From Combretum micranthum (Eukaryota > Streptophyta > Magnoliopsida > Myrtales > Combretaceae), in the NCBI GenBank assembly GCA_024138025.1, contig JAMXBD010000713.1:186001-250000 (forward strand): a stretch of 64,000 nucleotides of DNA, given 5' to 3'. The translations under genes were made by a program, and so were the position numbers. Positions 37,721 to 49,838 of this stretch are shown here, piece after piece. The notes beneath the pieces are model-generated. The model was not told the DNA's origin. It made no database searches and saw only the letters and a program-made list of their open reading frames with translations. Within the stretch, counting starts at the first letter, position 1, and every line of letters starts with the position of its first letter.

Positions 37721-39781
37721 TCACAAACACTTTTCTATTTGGAGAAGCCTTAACTCCTCCCTGCCTTCATCCATTTCAACTTTTTCATGATAAATTTTTA
37801 ATCTTTGACCGTTGACCTTAAAGGTTCCTTTCTCTGGGTGTGTAACTTCTACTGTTCCATATGGAAAAATCCTTGTCACCGTGAAAGGGCCAGACCATCT
37901 AGATCTAAGCTTACCTGGAAATAATCTTAATCTAGAATTGTACAATAGCACCAAGTCCCCTTCCTTAAACTGTTTAGGGTACTTAATATGTGAATCATGT
38001 AATTTCTTCATTCTTTCCTTATTTAATCTATTGTTTTCATAGGCTAACAATCTCCACTCCTCTAGTTCATTTAGTTGGAATTTCCTATTCTTACCAGCAG
38101 CCTCTAGGTCCATATTCGCAGTTCTAATTGCCCAATAGGCTTTATGTTCAATTTCTACAGGTAAGTGACATGCTTTACCATATACTAACCTATAGGGAGT
38201 GGTTCCTAATGGTGTCTTATAGGCTGTTCGATATGCCCACAGAGCATCATCTAACTTCTCAGCCCAATCCTTGCGATTATGAACCACTGTCTTCTCTAAT
38301 ATTCTTTTCAATTCCCTATTGGAAACTTCAACCTGGCCACTAGATTGAGGATGATAAGGGGTGGCTAACCTGTGATGAACTCCATATCTTTTCAACACTT
38401 TCTCAATCTGACTATTGCAAAAATGAGTTCCTCTGTCACTAATTAATGCTTTAGGTGCTCCAAACCTTGAAAAGAGTTTCTTTAAAAATTTTAGTACTAC
38501 CCGAGCATCATTAGTAGGTAAAGCTTGAGCCTCAACCCATTTAGAAACATAATCTACTGAAACAAGGATATACCTGTTACCATAGGAATTAGGAAATGGT
38601 CCCATGAAGTCGATCCCCCAAACATCAAAGACTTCACACTCTAAGATATAATTTTGGGGCATCTCATCTCTTCTTGAAATATTCCCAGTCCTTTGACACC
38701 TATCACATGAAAACACAAAAGAATTAGCATCTCTAAAAATATGAGGCCAATAAAACCCTGCTTCTAAGACTTTATGTGCTGTCCTATTAGCACTATAATG
38801 GCCTCCAGTGGGACCACTGTGACAATGGTATAGAATTTGTTGCCCTTCTTCATGTGACACACAACGCCTAATAATTTGATCTGCACATATCTTAAAGAGA
38901 TAGGGATCTTCCCAAAAATAATATTTTAACTCAGAAAAGAACTTTTTCTTTTGGTAATGATCCAAATCTTGTGGAAGAACTTTTCCAACCAAATAGTTCG
39001 CTATATCAGCAAACCATGGAATTTCTTGATCTTGTACAGTAAAAAGATTTTCTTCTGGAAATTTATCATTAATCTCTTCCTCCTTCAAATCTTCCAAATA
39101 TGGGTTATCTAACCTAGAAAGATGATCCGCTGCTAAATTTTCTGCTCCTTTTTTATCACGGATTTCTAAATCAAACTCTTGTAACAACAATACCCATCTT
39201 ATTAGTCTTGGTTTAGCATCCGGTTTGGATAGAAGGTATTTCAAAGCTGAGTGGTCAGTATATACCACTACTTTTGATAAGATAAGATATGATCTAAATT
39301 TGTCAAAGGCAAATACTATAGCAAGCAATTCTTTTTCTGTTGTGGTATAGTTCTCTTGTGTAGAAGTAAGAGTTTTACTTGCATAGTATATTGGCTGGAA
39401 GTGCTTCTCCTTTCTTTGACCTAAAACAGCCCCTATTGCGGAATCACTTGCATCACACATAAGTTCAAATGGTAAATTCCAATCTGGAGCTACCATTATA
39501 GGGGCACTAGTCAACTTCTCCTTCAGAAAATTAAAAGCTTCCATACATTTCTCATCAAAATTAAATGTAATATCTTTCTCTAACAACTTTGTCATTGGTC
39601 TTGCAATGTTCGAAAAATCTTTAATAAACCTTCTATAAAAACCTGCATGACCAAGAAAGCTTCTTATTGCCTTGACAGAAGTTGGTGGTGGCAATTTGGA
39701 AATTGCCTCCACTTTTGCTACATCCACTTCTATCCCTTTCTTTGACACTTTGTGACCCAACACTATTCCTTGTTGTACCAT
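37721..39781 (-). CDS. Athila-like pol: RNase H and integrase
   Basis: Intact 686-codon frame. The N-terminal part continues RT ([12 protein letters not shown]). RNase H follows with [33 protein letters not shown] and [11 protein letters not shown]. Integrase has the HHCC zinc finger ([11 protein letters not shown] with CDRCQRTGN) and the DDE core, with Asp in [11 protein letters not shown], Asp in ISDRGTHF and Glu in [12 protein letters not shown]. The C-terminal part includes [15 protein letters not shown], the usual GPY/F-type module region. The first residue listed is an internal Met: the true reading comes from the RT frame upstream, one base out of register at about 39790-39805. Confidence 0.9.
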   Translation of the reverse strand: MVQQGIVLGHKVSKKGIEVDVAKVEAISKLPPPTSVKAIRSFLGHAGFYRRFIKDFSNIARPMTKLLEKDITFNFDEKCMEAFNFLKEKLTSAPIMVAPDWNLPFELMCDASDSAIGAVLGQRKEKHFQPIYYASKTLTSTQENYTTTEKELLAIVFAFDKFRSYLILSKVVVYTDHSALKYLLSKPDAKPRLIRWVLLLQEFDLEIRDKKGAENLAADHLSRLDNPYLEDLKEEEINDKFPEENLFTVQDQEIPWFADIANYLVGKVLPQDLDHYQKKKFFSELKYYFWEDPYLFKICADQIIRRCVSHEEGQQILYHCHSGPTGGHYSANRTAHKVLEAGFYWPHIFRDANSFVFSCDRCQRTGNISRRDEMPQNYILECEVFDVWGIDFMGPFPNSYGNRYILVSVDYVSKWVEAQALPTNDARVVLKFLKKLFSRFGAPKALISDRGTHFCNSQIEKVLKRYGVHHRLATPYHPQSSGQVEVSNRELKRILEKTVVHNRKDWAEKLDDALWAYRTAYKTPLGTTPYRLVYGKACHLPVEIEHKAYWAIRTANMDLEAAGKNRKFQLNELEEWRLLAYENNRLNKERMKKLHDSHIKYPKQFKEGDLVLLYNSRLRLFPGKLRSRWSGPFTVTRIFPYGTVEVTHPEKGTFKVNGQRLKIYHEKVEMDEGREELRLLQIEKCL

Positions 39782-39801
39782 GAAATGGCACTTTTCCCAA
39801 T

Positions 39802-40518
39802 TTACACAAGGTTGGTTTCCTCACATCTCATCAAAACCCTCTTCAAATTCAGCAAACATTTTTCGAATGAATCTCCAAATACCGAAAAGTCATCCATAAA
39901 TACCTCCATCACATCCTCCACTAAATCCCCAAATATTGCTAACATACACCTTTGAAAGGTCGCAGGTGCATTACATAACCCGAATGGCATTCTACGATAA
40001 GCAAATGTACCATAGGGGCAAGTAAATGTGGTCTTTTCCTGATCTTCCGGTGCAATAGGAATCTGAAAATATCCTGACATTCCATCCAAAAAACAATAAA
40101 AATCATGACCTGCAAGTCTTTCTAACATTTGGTCAATAAAGGGTAATGGAAAATGGTCCTTCCGAGTAGCATCATTGAGCTTCCTATAATCAATACATAC
40201 CCTCCATCCAGTCACGGTACGCATTGGAATAAGCTCATTTTTCTCATTGGGCACAACTGTCATGCCTCCTTTCTTTGGGACCACTTGAACCGGACTTACC
40301 CATGGGCTATCCGAAATTGGGTATATAAGTCCCGAATCCAATAATTTGACCACTTCTTTCTTAACTACTTCTTTCATATTTGGGTTTAGCCTTCTTTGAG
40401 GTTGCACCACTGACTTAAATCCTTCTTCCATTGAGATCTTATGAGTGCAAAAGGAGGGACTGATTCCTTTTATATCAGAAATCTTCCATGCTATTGCCTT
40501 CTTGTGCTCTTTGAGCAC
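39802..40518 (-). CDS. Athila-like pol: reverse transcriptase segment
   Basis: Frame of 238 codons containing RT motifs in order: [73 protein letters not shown] and the catalytic FMDDFSVFG (the plant Ty3 form of YxDD). It ends prematurely at CEETNLV. The next frame resumes the expected protein, and a single missing T near 39803 would join them. The N-terminal junction with the protease frame is also one base out near 40520-40560. Confidence 0.88.
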   Translation of the reverse strand: MLKEHKKAIAWKISDIKGISPSFCTHKISMEEGFKSVVQPQRRLNPNMKEVVKKEVVKLLDSGLIYPISDSPWVSPVQVVPKKGGMTVVPNEKNELIPMRTVTGWRVCIDYRKLNDATRKDHFPLPFIDQMLERLAGHDFYCFLDGMSGYFQIPIAPEDQEKTTFTCPYGTFAYRRMPFGLCNAPATFQRCMLAIFGDLVEDVMEVFMDDFSVFGDSFEKCLLNLKRVLMRCEETNLV

Positions 40519-40523
40519 AGAAA

Positions 40524-41264
40524 TTAGTTTCTCCTTTTGGCATGAATAAGTTCCGAAGATATAATCACCGGTAACTTAGAGTCATTTGCTAAAAAGGCAT
40601 ACTCCAAATATGAAGGTAGTTGCTTTAACTCCAATTCAGGGGGGTCTTCTACTGAAGGTTTTAACCTATCTATATGGTCTCGGTATATTTCCTCAACTCC
40701 AAATTCCTTCTTTTGTTCATCACAGTGTTCCAATTGAGCAATAATCTCTTCTACTCCATCAATTGCATTAATTTCACTTCCTCTTGACAAACACAACTCC
40801 AAGGAATCTGTACTCAAAGAATCTTGCAGAAAATCAGAAACGGTTAGTTCAAAAGAATCAATTGCAAAGCAAGTATCATCACCATTCATAGATTTTCTGA
40901 AAACATCTGGCATTCGGATCACCATCTCTTCGCTTCCAACCCGAAGAACTAATTTCCCATCTTTGACGTCGATAACAGCACCAGCTGTTGCTAAGAATGG
41001 CCTCCCCAATATAAGTGGGACTTCTATATCTTCATCCATGTCCAGAACTACAAAATCTGCAGGAAAAATAAAATCGTGAATTTTAACCAAAACATCTTCC
41101 ACTACTCCCTTAGGAAATCGCATAGATCTATCAGCAAGTTGTATACTCATTCTGGTACTCTTGGGTTCACCTAGATTTAATCTTTTAAACATGCTATAGG
41201 GCATGAGATTTATACTAGCCCCAAGATCTGCTAATGCTCTTTCAACCGGTAAATTTCCTATCAA
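40524..41264 (-). CDS. Athila-like aspartic protease and linker
   Basis: Frame of 246 codons. The retropepsin active site reads [17 protein letters not shown], with DLG in place of the common DSG/DTG, a variant known in Athila-type elements. [17 protein letters not shown] is the second conserved block. The start at 41264 is an internal Met: upstream codons up to 41345 belong to the same protein in the gag frame but are separated by a missing base at about 41345. Confidence 0.8.
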   Translation of the reverse strand: MIGNLPVERALADLGASINLMPYSMFKRLNLGEPKSTRMSIQLADRSMRFPKGVVEDVLVKIHDFIFPADFVVLDMDEDIEVPLILGRPFLATAGAVIDVKDGKLVLRVGSEEMVIRMPDVFRKSMNGDDTCFAIDSFELTVSDFLQDSLSTDSLELCLSRGSEINAIDGVEEIIAQLEHCDEQKKEFGVEEIYRDHIDRLKPSVEDPPELELKQLPSYLEYAFLANDSKLPVIISSELIHAKRRN

Positions 41265-41341
41265 ACAAGGAATAGTAAAACTACCCGGATCCTTTAGTTT
41301 CCTAGGTAATTTGTTTAAAATAACAGCAGAACACTCTCCAC

Positions 41342-43173
41342 CTAAGGTACAGTAGATAGTTCTTCCAACTTCCTTTTGTTAGATAGAAGTTCTTTGAGGA
41401 ATTTAGCATACTTAGGCATTTGTCCTAAAGCTTCTACTAGTGGAAGGTTAATGTGCAACTGTTTAAAAAGTTCCAAGAACTTTTTGTATTGTTCATCATC
41501 CTTATCCTTCCTAAATCTAGATGGGTAAGGTAATTTTGGATGAAATTCCTTTGGTTTTTCAGTAGGTAAACTCCTCTCTATTAATTCTTCCTTTTCATTC
41601 ACTTGTTCCCCACTTTCTATACCAACTTCCTTTTCACTCTCTTGATTCCTTGCTGAACCCTGTAATTCCTTACCACTTCTAAGTGTCACAACCTTAACTT
41701 GCTCCTTAGGATTTTGCTCAGTGTTACCCGGCAATGATCCTGGAGTTCTGTCCGACATTAATTTAGCCAGTTGACCAATCTGTTGTTCTAAGTTATGAAT
41801 AGAGGCCTCATGATTCCGATGGCGTGCATCAGAAACTTGAATAAACTGTGTCAAAGCATCATCAACATTAGTCTTCTTTTCAGGTGGTGGTAACGCAAGA
41901 CGTTGCTGTGGTGCTTGTAATTGCTGTGGTTGTGGCTTCTGAAATCCAGATGAAAAGTTTGACCTTTGTGCATTCTGATCTCTCCATGAGAAGTTAGGAT
42001 GATTCCTCCAACCGGGATTATAAGTATTACTATAAGGATTATAATTCCCGACTTCTCTATTTGTTCTATTAATAAAGTTCAGATCTTCAATACTTGAACC
42101 TTCTTCAGAAGCATGAAAATCTTCCATTGAACTCACAAAAGAATCACTTTGGGTAAAGCTTCCATGCTTGCTTTCATTTTACTCATCTGAGATGTAAGTG
42201 ATGCCACTTGTGCCTTTAGTTGAGAAACTGACTCGGACTCATACATTGCAGCGACGGGTCGAAGATTGTTCCGTTCACTATGCCAACTGAATGTATTCCT
42301 TGCCAATTCTTCGATTAAATCATAAGCCTCAGGAGCACTTTTCTTCATCAAACTCCCACCAGCTACTGAATCGATCATTGTTTTCTTTTGGTCTCCTAAT
42401 GATGTATAAAATATCCTGACCAGATCGTGCAATGAAATTCCATGGTGAGGGCACCGACGAAGAAATTCTTTAAACCTTTCCCACGACTCATAAAGTGATT
42501 CTCCTTCATACTGACGGAAGGAAAATATCTCATTTCTTAATTGAATCGTCTTATTAGGTGGGAAAAATTTCTCTAAAAACCTCTGAGCCACTTGATTCCA
42601 ACTCGTTAATGAATGAGGAGGCAATGACTCCAACCAACTTCTCGCCTTGTCCCTTAGTGAAAAGGGAAACAATAATAGGCGTATTGATTCATTTGGTGTT
42701 CCATTGGCCTTTATAGTAGCACATATTTGCAAGAAATTCTTCAAATGAGCATGCGGGTCTTCTGAAGCTCCTCCCCCAAATTGATTAACTTGTACCATCT
42801 GAATCAAAGCAGGCTTCAACTCAAAATTATTTGCATGAATTGGAGGATACTGAATGGATGGAGCAACTCCATCGATTGTGGGCATAAACATATCCCACAT
42901 GGGTCTATGAACTTCATTTCCAGCATCTCTAATGGGATCATTTATATTTCCACCGGCTTGATTTACATTACCCCCAGGATTCTCAACTTCACCAACCCCT
43001 CGTGGGTTTAGATTCTCATTATCTCTATTCATATTTAATGATAGTGGTCTTGCTCTTTGCACTATAGTTGGAGAGTTTTGGATAATCTCTCTGGTTCTTC
43101 TTAATCCTTGACGAAATGTTCGCTCAGGTTCTGGGTCAAAATCAAAAAGCTTGATTTTTCTGCTGCGGGTCAT
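41342..43173 (-). pseudogene. Athila-like gag, one internal frame break
   Basis: The start is taken as the Met of MTRSRKIKLFDFDPEPER at 43173, not the upstream Met in the leader. The retrotransposon gag domain is clear: DPHAHLKNFLQICATIK, RLLLFPFSLRDKARSWLESL, FLEKFFPPNKTIQLRNEI, EGESLYESWERFKEFLRRC. The frame stops at 42133, while a second frame (42136-41342, SSMEDFHASEEGSS onward) carries the Asn/Gln-rich middle and the conserved KFLELFKQLHINLPLVEAL block. One or more bases appear to be missing near 42140-42150. Gag should coat the element RNA and form particles. Confidence 0.8.
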
Positions 43174-43283
43174 ACACCTGTAATCAAAGATCAATTAAAG
43201 TTGAAATGAATAATAATATAACAGAATTAAAAGAAACTAGATTAATAACGATTGGGTTTTCCTAATATTGTCAATTTTAAATT
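43174..43283 (-). other. Athila-like leader between primer site and gag
   Basis: Short untranslated stretch of about 110 bp downstream (minus sense) of the primer-binding site. AT-rich, with no other feature. Confidence 0.6.
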
Positions 43284-43301
43284 TCCCCGGCAACGGCGCC
43301 A
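43284..43301 (-). other. Primer-binding site of the Athila-like element
   Basis: On the minus strand TGGCGCCGTTGCCGGGGA lies six bases after the 5' LTR end. It is complementary to a tRNA 3' end ending in CCA, the primer site typical of Athila/Tat elements (usually given as tRNA-Asp; the tRNA was not verified here). Confidence 0.88.
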
Positions 43302-43307
43302 AAAACT

Positions 43308-44835
43308 TGATGCGTTTCGTCTGAGTATAACAATTAATTCCACTAATTCTTCCTAATATCAGATCAACAATAGGCAAGTGTACCTATCAATTGTAGTATA
43401 GGAATGAATTATGGGTCGTATTCCTTGGGATCCTGACAATTACTATTACTCGCCCTATCAATCATTATCTAGCAATCAATTTAATGTATGTTTAATTATT
43501 AATTAATTAGATAATTCTAATTTTAACTATATTAACTACCAATTTTTTATCACAATGACATATAAAACATAATTTTAACACATTATTAACACAATATACA
43601 GAAAGATTACTCCATCATATTAACAGGATTTAACTAAATTCATCCGTAAATTACTTATCTGTAGAATTCTTAATTCATGACCATTATTCTCATAATAGAT
43701 CAATCCTAATCCTAATTGTATCTACTAGAATCTCTTCTAAGTTAATAGCCAATTCAGAATTGCATTAAAGCTCTTATTATCCTCAAATTCTTTGAAAACA
43801 TGCAGCAAACTTCTTATTAACATCTCTATCAACAAGAGTAGTTTGTTCTAGTGCCTTAGATCTACTCAAGGGAATTGTTTCTCAACCTTTTCCAATGAGA
43901 TCTGATGTAGGAATATGTCGTGCACTACAAATTCCTAACTTATTTGAAGACCCAACACTAAAAATTCGTAATTAAACAGATTATAACAGATATATATATG
44001 CTTCCTGTTAATACAACTTCGTAATAACTTAATCACTACTCATTCATACTGACATATAAACACAAACGTATAACAAACATAATCGATTCAATGAACAAGA
44101 AAGAGAAGAAGTAAAACCCCTTTTTAATGACTATGAAGTGGTTGTACAAAACGAATTCTGGATCCAATGACTTTCTCAAGTTCTTCTTGGAATCCGACTC
44201 TCTCTCTCCTCTAAGTTCTCTTTCTAAAATATATCATGTGATGTCCCTTTTAGAACGAATCAACCCTCTTTATATTCAATAGGGGTCGTGTTTAAAAACA
44301 CGACCTTTTACTAAAACAAACTAACAGTCATACTGTTTCAAGAAGATAATAATGACCCATTTCTAAAAGTCACGACCGTACAATACATATTTCTTTGTAA
44401 ATATGCATTTTGTACGGTCGTACAAGAGGGAGTGCTAAGTACTGGAAGTCAATCTTCAAGCTTGTACGGGCGTGCAACATAGATCTCCTTCAATTACTTC
44501 TTCATCACCACATGTACGGCCGTACAAGTTGAATTTGCTCCGAAATTTCTTGGTGCACGGGCGTACAAGACCCCGTACCAGCCACTGGCTTGCATTTTCT
44601 TCACTTTGAGAGTTGTACGGCCGTACATCAAGTCTCCTTCTATGCATCCTTGCTGCTTTGTTTGAATATTGATTGGATTCTCCACATTTTCCTTCCTTAT
44701 ATTACAATTATGTTCAAAATTGACCTGAAATAAATATGTATACCAATTAAGCACCTTATCTATTAAGAATCCATCAATTATATTATAAAATAGACCCAAT
44801 TTGTCAATTAAAATGATGATAATTTATGCCTATCA
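43308..44835 (-). repeat. Athila-like 5' LTR
   Basis: 1,528 bp. Compared with 31899-33418 it shows roughly five substitutions and about fifteen 1-2 bp length differences, mostly in short homopolymers. It carries the same palindrome array at about 44360-44620, including perfect copies at 44513-44526 and 44613-44626. Confidence 0.92.
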
Positions 44836-44840
44836 AGTTG

Positions 44841-44964
44841 TAACGATTCTATTTTGTTACATGCTTTTACAAGAAACTGTTAATTTGTTGTAAAGTAGTT
44901 TTCGAGCCATCTTGGCCTCCTTTGTTCTTGCTGGAACTTGTTGATGTGAATCTGGTTCGTATCA
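44841..44964 (-). repeat. Chromovirus-like element 3' LTR, proximal part
   Basis: Continues the LTR interrupted at 31898 (TAACGATTCTATTTTGTTAC onward) and ends GTTCGTATCA. It matches 49699-49833. Confidence 0.85.
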
Positions 44965-47900
44965 AATGGCTCCCCCGATTGAAATAACACTTGTCCTCAA
45001 GGTGAAAATTAGGGTAGAGTCGTCTAAACATGACTAGATCTTTCCAACTAGTGTCTTCTGGTAGTAACCCTAACTACTGAACAAGGATCTAAGGAACATG
45101 TGTTTCATGTCTCACTATAGTACAAGAATCCAAATACAAATAGGGTCTAAACAAGATTATTGTGAAAAACCCTAGGAGGTAAATCCAGACTAGGTAGTAC
45201 AGATCCATAGGCTGGCTTTAAACAAGAGACATGAAAAATATTATAGATCCTAGAGCCCTTAGGTAGTTGCAAGCATATGCAACTTAGCCTATCCTCTTAG
45301 TGATCCAGTAAGGACCGTAATATTGCTTGGATAATTTGGGTAATCACCAGCAAGTGAAGTCTGTCTGTAAGGCTGCAGTTTCACAAAAACCATGTCCCCT
45401 TCAAAAAACTAACATCAGTTCGATGTTTATCAACTTGATTCTTCATTCTCTGCTAAGCTGATAATAAATGAGTTTGAGAAGAGATAAAATCTCATCTCGA
45501 TTTTTCAACTCATAATCAATAGCTTCCAACTTGAACTGCCTCTCAAATACATAGGCACTGTAGGAGGATTGCAGCCATACACAGCCTCAAATGGTGTAGT
45601 TCCTGCCCCTTCATGATATGACACGTTATAAGCAAATTCAGCCCATGACAAATAAGAGACGCATTCATGTGTCTATCCATGGCATAACTTTTGAGGTACT
45701 ATTGCAATACCCTATTCAAAGCTTCTATTTGACCATCCAATTGGGATGGTAAGCACTACTCATGAAGAGTTTAGTGCCACTCAAACACAATAACTCCTGC
45801 CAGAAACGGCTCATAAAGATGCTATCTCTATCACTTCCTATACTCCTTGGAAAACCATGCAACTTTACCACCAGTTGTAAAAACAACTGAGCCACCTTTG
45901 TAGCAGTAAAATGAGTGTCCAATGACCAATATGACAATACTTGGAAAGTCGATCACTACAACCATCATCACTATATAGCCTTGAGATTTGGGAAGTCCAA
46001 TAACAAAATCCATAGATAAATCTTCCCAGATCATCTCTAGCAAAGGCAAAGGGTGCAATAAGCTAGCAGGGTATTGAGTGGTATACTTAGTCTTTTGATA
46101 AGTAAGACAGCCAACGAACAAACACTCTAATCATGTTTTACTCCAGGCTAATAAAAATTGAGCAACTAGTCTCTGATATGTCTTTCGAACTCCAAAATGT
46201 CCGGCAGTAGGAATACTATGAAATCCTCCAAAAGTAATGGAATCAAAGAAGAAGTAAGAACCAAAAACATTGATGCCCCTTACAGAGTTACTCATTGAAC
46301 CAATGGAGATTCCATTTTAGAGGATGTCTTGCTGCTAAATCCAAAATAATTTTCACAAAAGCAAGCACTCTTGTATTTTTGCTTCAACTTGTCAACAAAA
46401 GAAAATGTGGCATCGAAAAAGCAAGATAACTGAACTCATGTTGTCTTAAAAGGACATCAGCCACGACATTTCCTTCCTAATCTTATACTCAATAGAGTAA
46501 TCATATCCAAGTAATTTGGTCAAGTATTTATGTTGCTCTGGAGTCTGAATAACTTGAGTTAAAAGCTCTTTCAGACTCCTGTGATCCATCCTAATAATAA
46601 ATGAGAACCCAACAGATACTATCTCCACTTCCACCACCTCCTCTCCTACTACATATAACTCTCACACATAAGCTGATGCCTTAACTAAGTCTACATGCAT
46701 CTTCTTATTAAAAAAGAAATTGGCTTGCCTTCTTGTAGTAGAATGGCTCCAATCCCTATGCCAAATGCATCTGTCTCAATGACAAAATGCTTCTTGAAAT
46801 CTGGCAAAACCAATATAGGAGCCTAGCACAGAGCCTATTGAGTTCAATAAAAGCCTGAAGGGCAATGTCATCCTAATGAAACCCATCTTTTTTTAATAAG
46901 TCAATCAATGGACTGGTTAGAGAAGCAAAAGACTTAATGAATCTTCTATAATACCCGGTTCAACCCCAAAAAGCGCAAAGTTGTTTTAAAGAAGTGAGTT
47001 CTGGCCAGTTTCTATAGCCACCAACTTATTAGGATCAGGGGAAACCCCTCCAGCTTGAACCACATGCCCCAAATACTCAATGGAACTCTGACCAAGACAC
47101 ATTTAGATTTCTTTAAGAACATGGTATGTTTCGCAAGAATGGACAATGCCCTATCCAAATGTTTTACATGTAAATCCAATGTCTCACTATATATCAAGAT
47201 GTCATCAAGAATACATAACAAATCTTCTTACGTAAGGCTTAAAAATATCATCGTAATATTAGATGGTAGCAGGAGCATTGCTAAGGCCGAAAGGCATAAC
47301 CAGAAATTCATAATGCCCTTCATGTGTCGAAAAGCTGTCTTGGCAACATCAGATGAGAAACCCGAATCTGATGGTACCCTGCACGTAATCAAGCTTTGAA
47401 AAATTGTAACACCTTTAATACGTCCAAAAGCTCATCAATAGTAGAATAGGGTATTCATCTTTAATGTAGCTTCATTCAGGGCTCTGTAATCAATACAAAA
47501 CCGGCAACTACCATCCTTTTTCTTTACCAAAAGAACTAGCAAAGAAAAGGTGAATTATTATTTTATAATGCCTTGCTCTAAACATCTCCAGAACCTGTCC
47601 TTTCGATTTCCTCTTGAGGATACCGATAAGGCTTTACATTGATAGCTGAAACCCCTTCCTTCAATGTATTCGATGTTGCACTGCTCTCAAAGGAGGCAAT
47701 GATGAGGGTGGCTCAAAAAATGTGATTTATTTTGCCCAGCACTTGCTCAATAAGTGTGTTGGTGGTGAATTGCTATGAAGAATGTTCCACCTGAGCCTCC
47801 AAAGAAAAACATGAAACCACCGAATCATTTTGGATCAGTCTTCGAGTTGTATTTGGCCACCAAGTCTAACCGAGATCCATGTAATACCACTGAATGACCT

Positions 47901-48250
47901 TGATGTAAGAATGCATTGTTAAAGTGCTATACGCAATAGTCACAGGCCTAAAGTCTCCAACCAATCCACTCCTAACACCACATCTGAACTTGTATAGGTA
48001 ATACATACAAATTGACCAGAAAATCCAAACCCTGAATGTGCAACAGAACATCTTGCACATACTATCACATAGAACTTTTGACCATTACCTATAACAACAG
48101 AAAATTATGCAATTGGACAAATAGGTAATCCCACTTGACTAGCTATCTTAGTCTGAATAAAATTGTGGGTACTACCTAAATCCACCAACAATATTAATAG
48201 CTTCTGATTGACCTGCCCAGAAAAACGTATTGTTCTAGGACATGAATACC
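44965..48250 (-). pseudogene. Chromovirus-like pol remnant
   Basis: Minus-strand pieces in the order protease region, RT, RNase H, integrase. RT is marked by LDDILIYSETLDLHVKHLDRAL (47221-47012), with the catalytic pair at LDD. RNase H is at 46637-46446 (IRMDHRSLKELLTQ, EQHKYLTKLLGYDYSIEYK). Integrase is at 46121-45725 (WEDLSMDFVIGLPKSQG, then SIGSDRDSIFMSRFWQELLCLSGTKL and SSAYHP). Several stops and frame changes separate the pieces, so it cannot encode a working polyprotein. No chromodomain was identified in the C-terminal 45.0-45.6 kb part. Confidence 0.8.
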
Positions 48251-48358
48251 ACTGAAAGCATGATAACTAATGGCACATGAGTCATCCTGTACTACATACA
48301 CTTCATCAATTCCAGCTACACCCCTCAGTTTCGTCTTCCACGTCATTAGAAGAAATCA

Positions 48359-49286
48359 TTATAAGAGAAACTTAAGCTTACATTTATGATTCCTGTGAAA
48401 TTTCTCATCACAATTAAAACATAAACCTTTCTCTCCTCGACGTGTTTGCATTTCTTCAAGAGTTAGTTTCTTAATAGGAATGGAATTATATGATTTAGAT
48501 ACTCCAGAAGTAGAACTAGAGGGTTTAGAGAATTGTAAAGTACCAGTATTAAGAGAAGAAATAGGAATTGAAAAATATTGGTCTGTATTGCTTTGCTTGA
48601 TCATTCAACTTATCCTCATGCATTCGTGCCAACTATATAGCCTCTACCATATATCTCGGACGAGCTAGTTGAAGTTTTCGTTTTATTGCAGGCTTTAAGC
48701 CAAATATAAAACAACTGAGCAAAAAAGCATCCGAAAGTCCTTCAGTCCATTTACCAATGCCTCAAACTGGATTGGTACAAGACGACAATGGAAGTTTGTA
48801 TCATCAGCTTTGACAATAACCCATGAACATCCTCATATGGCGATGGACCAAAATGATATGTCAAAGCTTCGATGAACTTTTTCCATGAACTCAACTGCTT
48901 GTTTCTGAACATCCACTTAAACCATTCATGAGCCGCCCCTTCGAGCACAAAAGAACAAATAGTCATTCTTTGTTCTTCTTGCACAGCATGAAATCGAAAA
49001 ATTGCTTCACTTGAAATATCCATCCTAATACATCCTCACACAATGAATTTGGGAATTTCCAACTTGATTCCTTTAAGAAAAGAATCAGTGAATGGAGATC
49101 CAAGTCTAGAAGATGATGATCATTAAGATTCTGATTCCCTAGTGAATGTGGATCAACAATGTGTCCTAATTCCAACTTTTCAATTCTAGAAGTAAGTAAA
49201 CCCAAACTTTCTTGAATTGCAATCAATGAATTTTTAACAAATTCTGAATCTTGATGTTGATTATTGCTGCGAGTTTCAGGAGCCAT
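48359..49286 (-). pseudogene. Chromovirus-like gag remnant
   Basis: Likely start MAPETRSNNQHQDSEF at 49286, only 17 bases from the 5' LTR edge. Two frames (to 48963, then 49023-48751) carry the gag core, including FRFHAVQEEQRMTICSFVLE and AHEWFKWMFRNKQLSSWKKF. A third frame, 48604-48359, ends with the CCHC zinc knuckle CFNCDEKFHRNHKC. Frame breaks separate the three parts. Confidence 0.8.
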
Positions 49287-49303
49287 GACAAAAGCACCAA
49301 AAA

Positions 49304-49833
49304 TGTTAAGGCCCTTATTCAAGGCCCACGAACATAAACCTAGTAAGAATTGTCTTCATACTCTCTTCTCTATCTGTCGTCTCGCTCACACTCTCTCTGG
49401 CTTTGTCTCTCAAACCCTAACTATATTCTCTTTCTGTCTCTCGTATTTTCTTCACTATCTCTTTGTGTTTACTCTAACTGTGTTAACTATGAGTTTGATA
49501 TTATCATGCAAGTAGTAAATGGATGGTAACAATGGCTGTTCGAGTCGCCAGACACTCCTATACAATTTGTTCTACTTCGGGGAAGAAATCCGATAGTTCC
49601 TTTTCATTCATTTTCTCATTATTTATACACTGTCTCTCTGTGATATTGTTCAGATCTAGTTACAGATCTAGTTGTAACTGCTCTATTTTGTTACATGAGT
49701 TGTAACTATTCTATTTTGTTACATGCATTTTAACAAGAAGCTGTTTAATTTGTTGTAAAGTAGTTTTCGAGCCATCTTGGCCTCCTCTGTCTCTTGCTAG
49801 AAAACTTGTTGATGTTGAATCTAGTTCGTATCA
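49304..49833 (-). repeat. Chromovirus-like element 5' LTR (intact)
   Basis: 530 bp, TGTTAAGG to GTATCA on the plus strand. It matches the split copy (31504-31898 plus 44841-44964) with numerous substitutions. Confidence 0.88.
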
Positions 49834-49838
49834 ACTTC

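Larger units (their letters stand above)
31899..44835 (-). mobile_element. Full-length Athila-like Ty3/gypsy retrotransposon, nested
   Basis: 12,937 bp bounded by near-identical LTRs of about 1.52 kb that begin TGATGCG and end CCTATCA on the plus strand, with the 5-bp duplication AGTTG at 31894-31898 and 44836-44840. In its own (minus) direction it has 5' LTR, primer-binding site, gag, protease, RT, RNase H, integrase, an extra ORF, a polypurine tract and 3' LTR. Gag and protease wording (the DLGAS protease motif), the primer site and the large region after integrase place it in the plant Athila/Tat group, more likely Athila. It interrupts the 3' LTR of the chromovirus-like element. The LTRs differ by only about five substitutions, so it inserted recently. 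Confidence 0.93.
31504..49833 (-). mobile_element. Ty3/gypsy chromovirus-like element, split by a nested Athila-like element
   Basis: The LTRs begin TGTTAAGGCCC and end GTTCGTATCA on the plus strand. They are flanked by the 5-bp duplication ACTTC (31499-31503 and 49834-49838). Removing the 12,937-bp insertion and its 5-bp target duplication leaves about 5.39 kb, a normal size for a small Reina-like chromovirus. The decayed gag and pol frames are on the minus strand, so the 5' LTR is at 49304-49833. The 3' LTR is the split copy 31504-31898 plus 44841-44964. LTR substitutions are frequent, so this insertion is older than the nested one. The clade assignment rests on size, integrase wording and the CCHC knuckle; a chromodomain was not seen. 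Confidence 0.85.
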
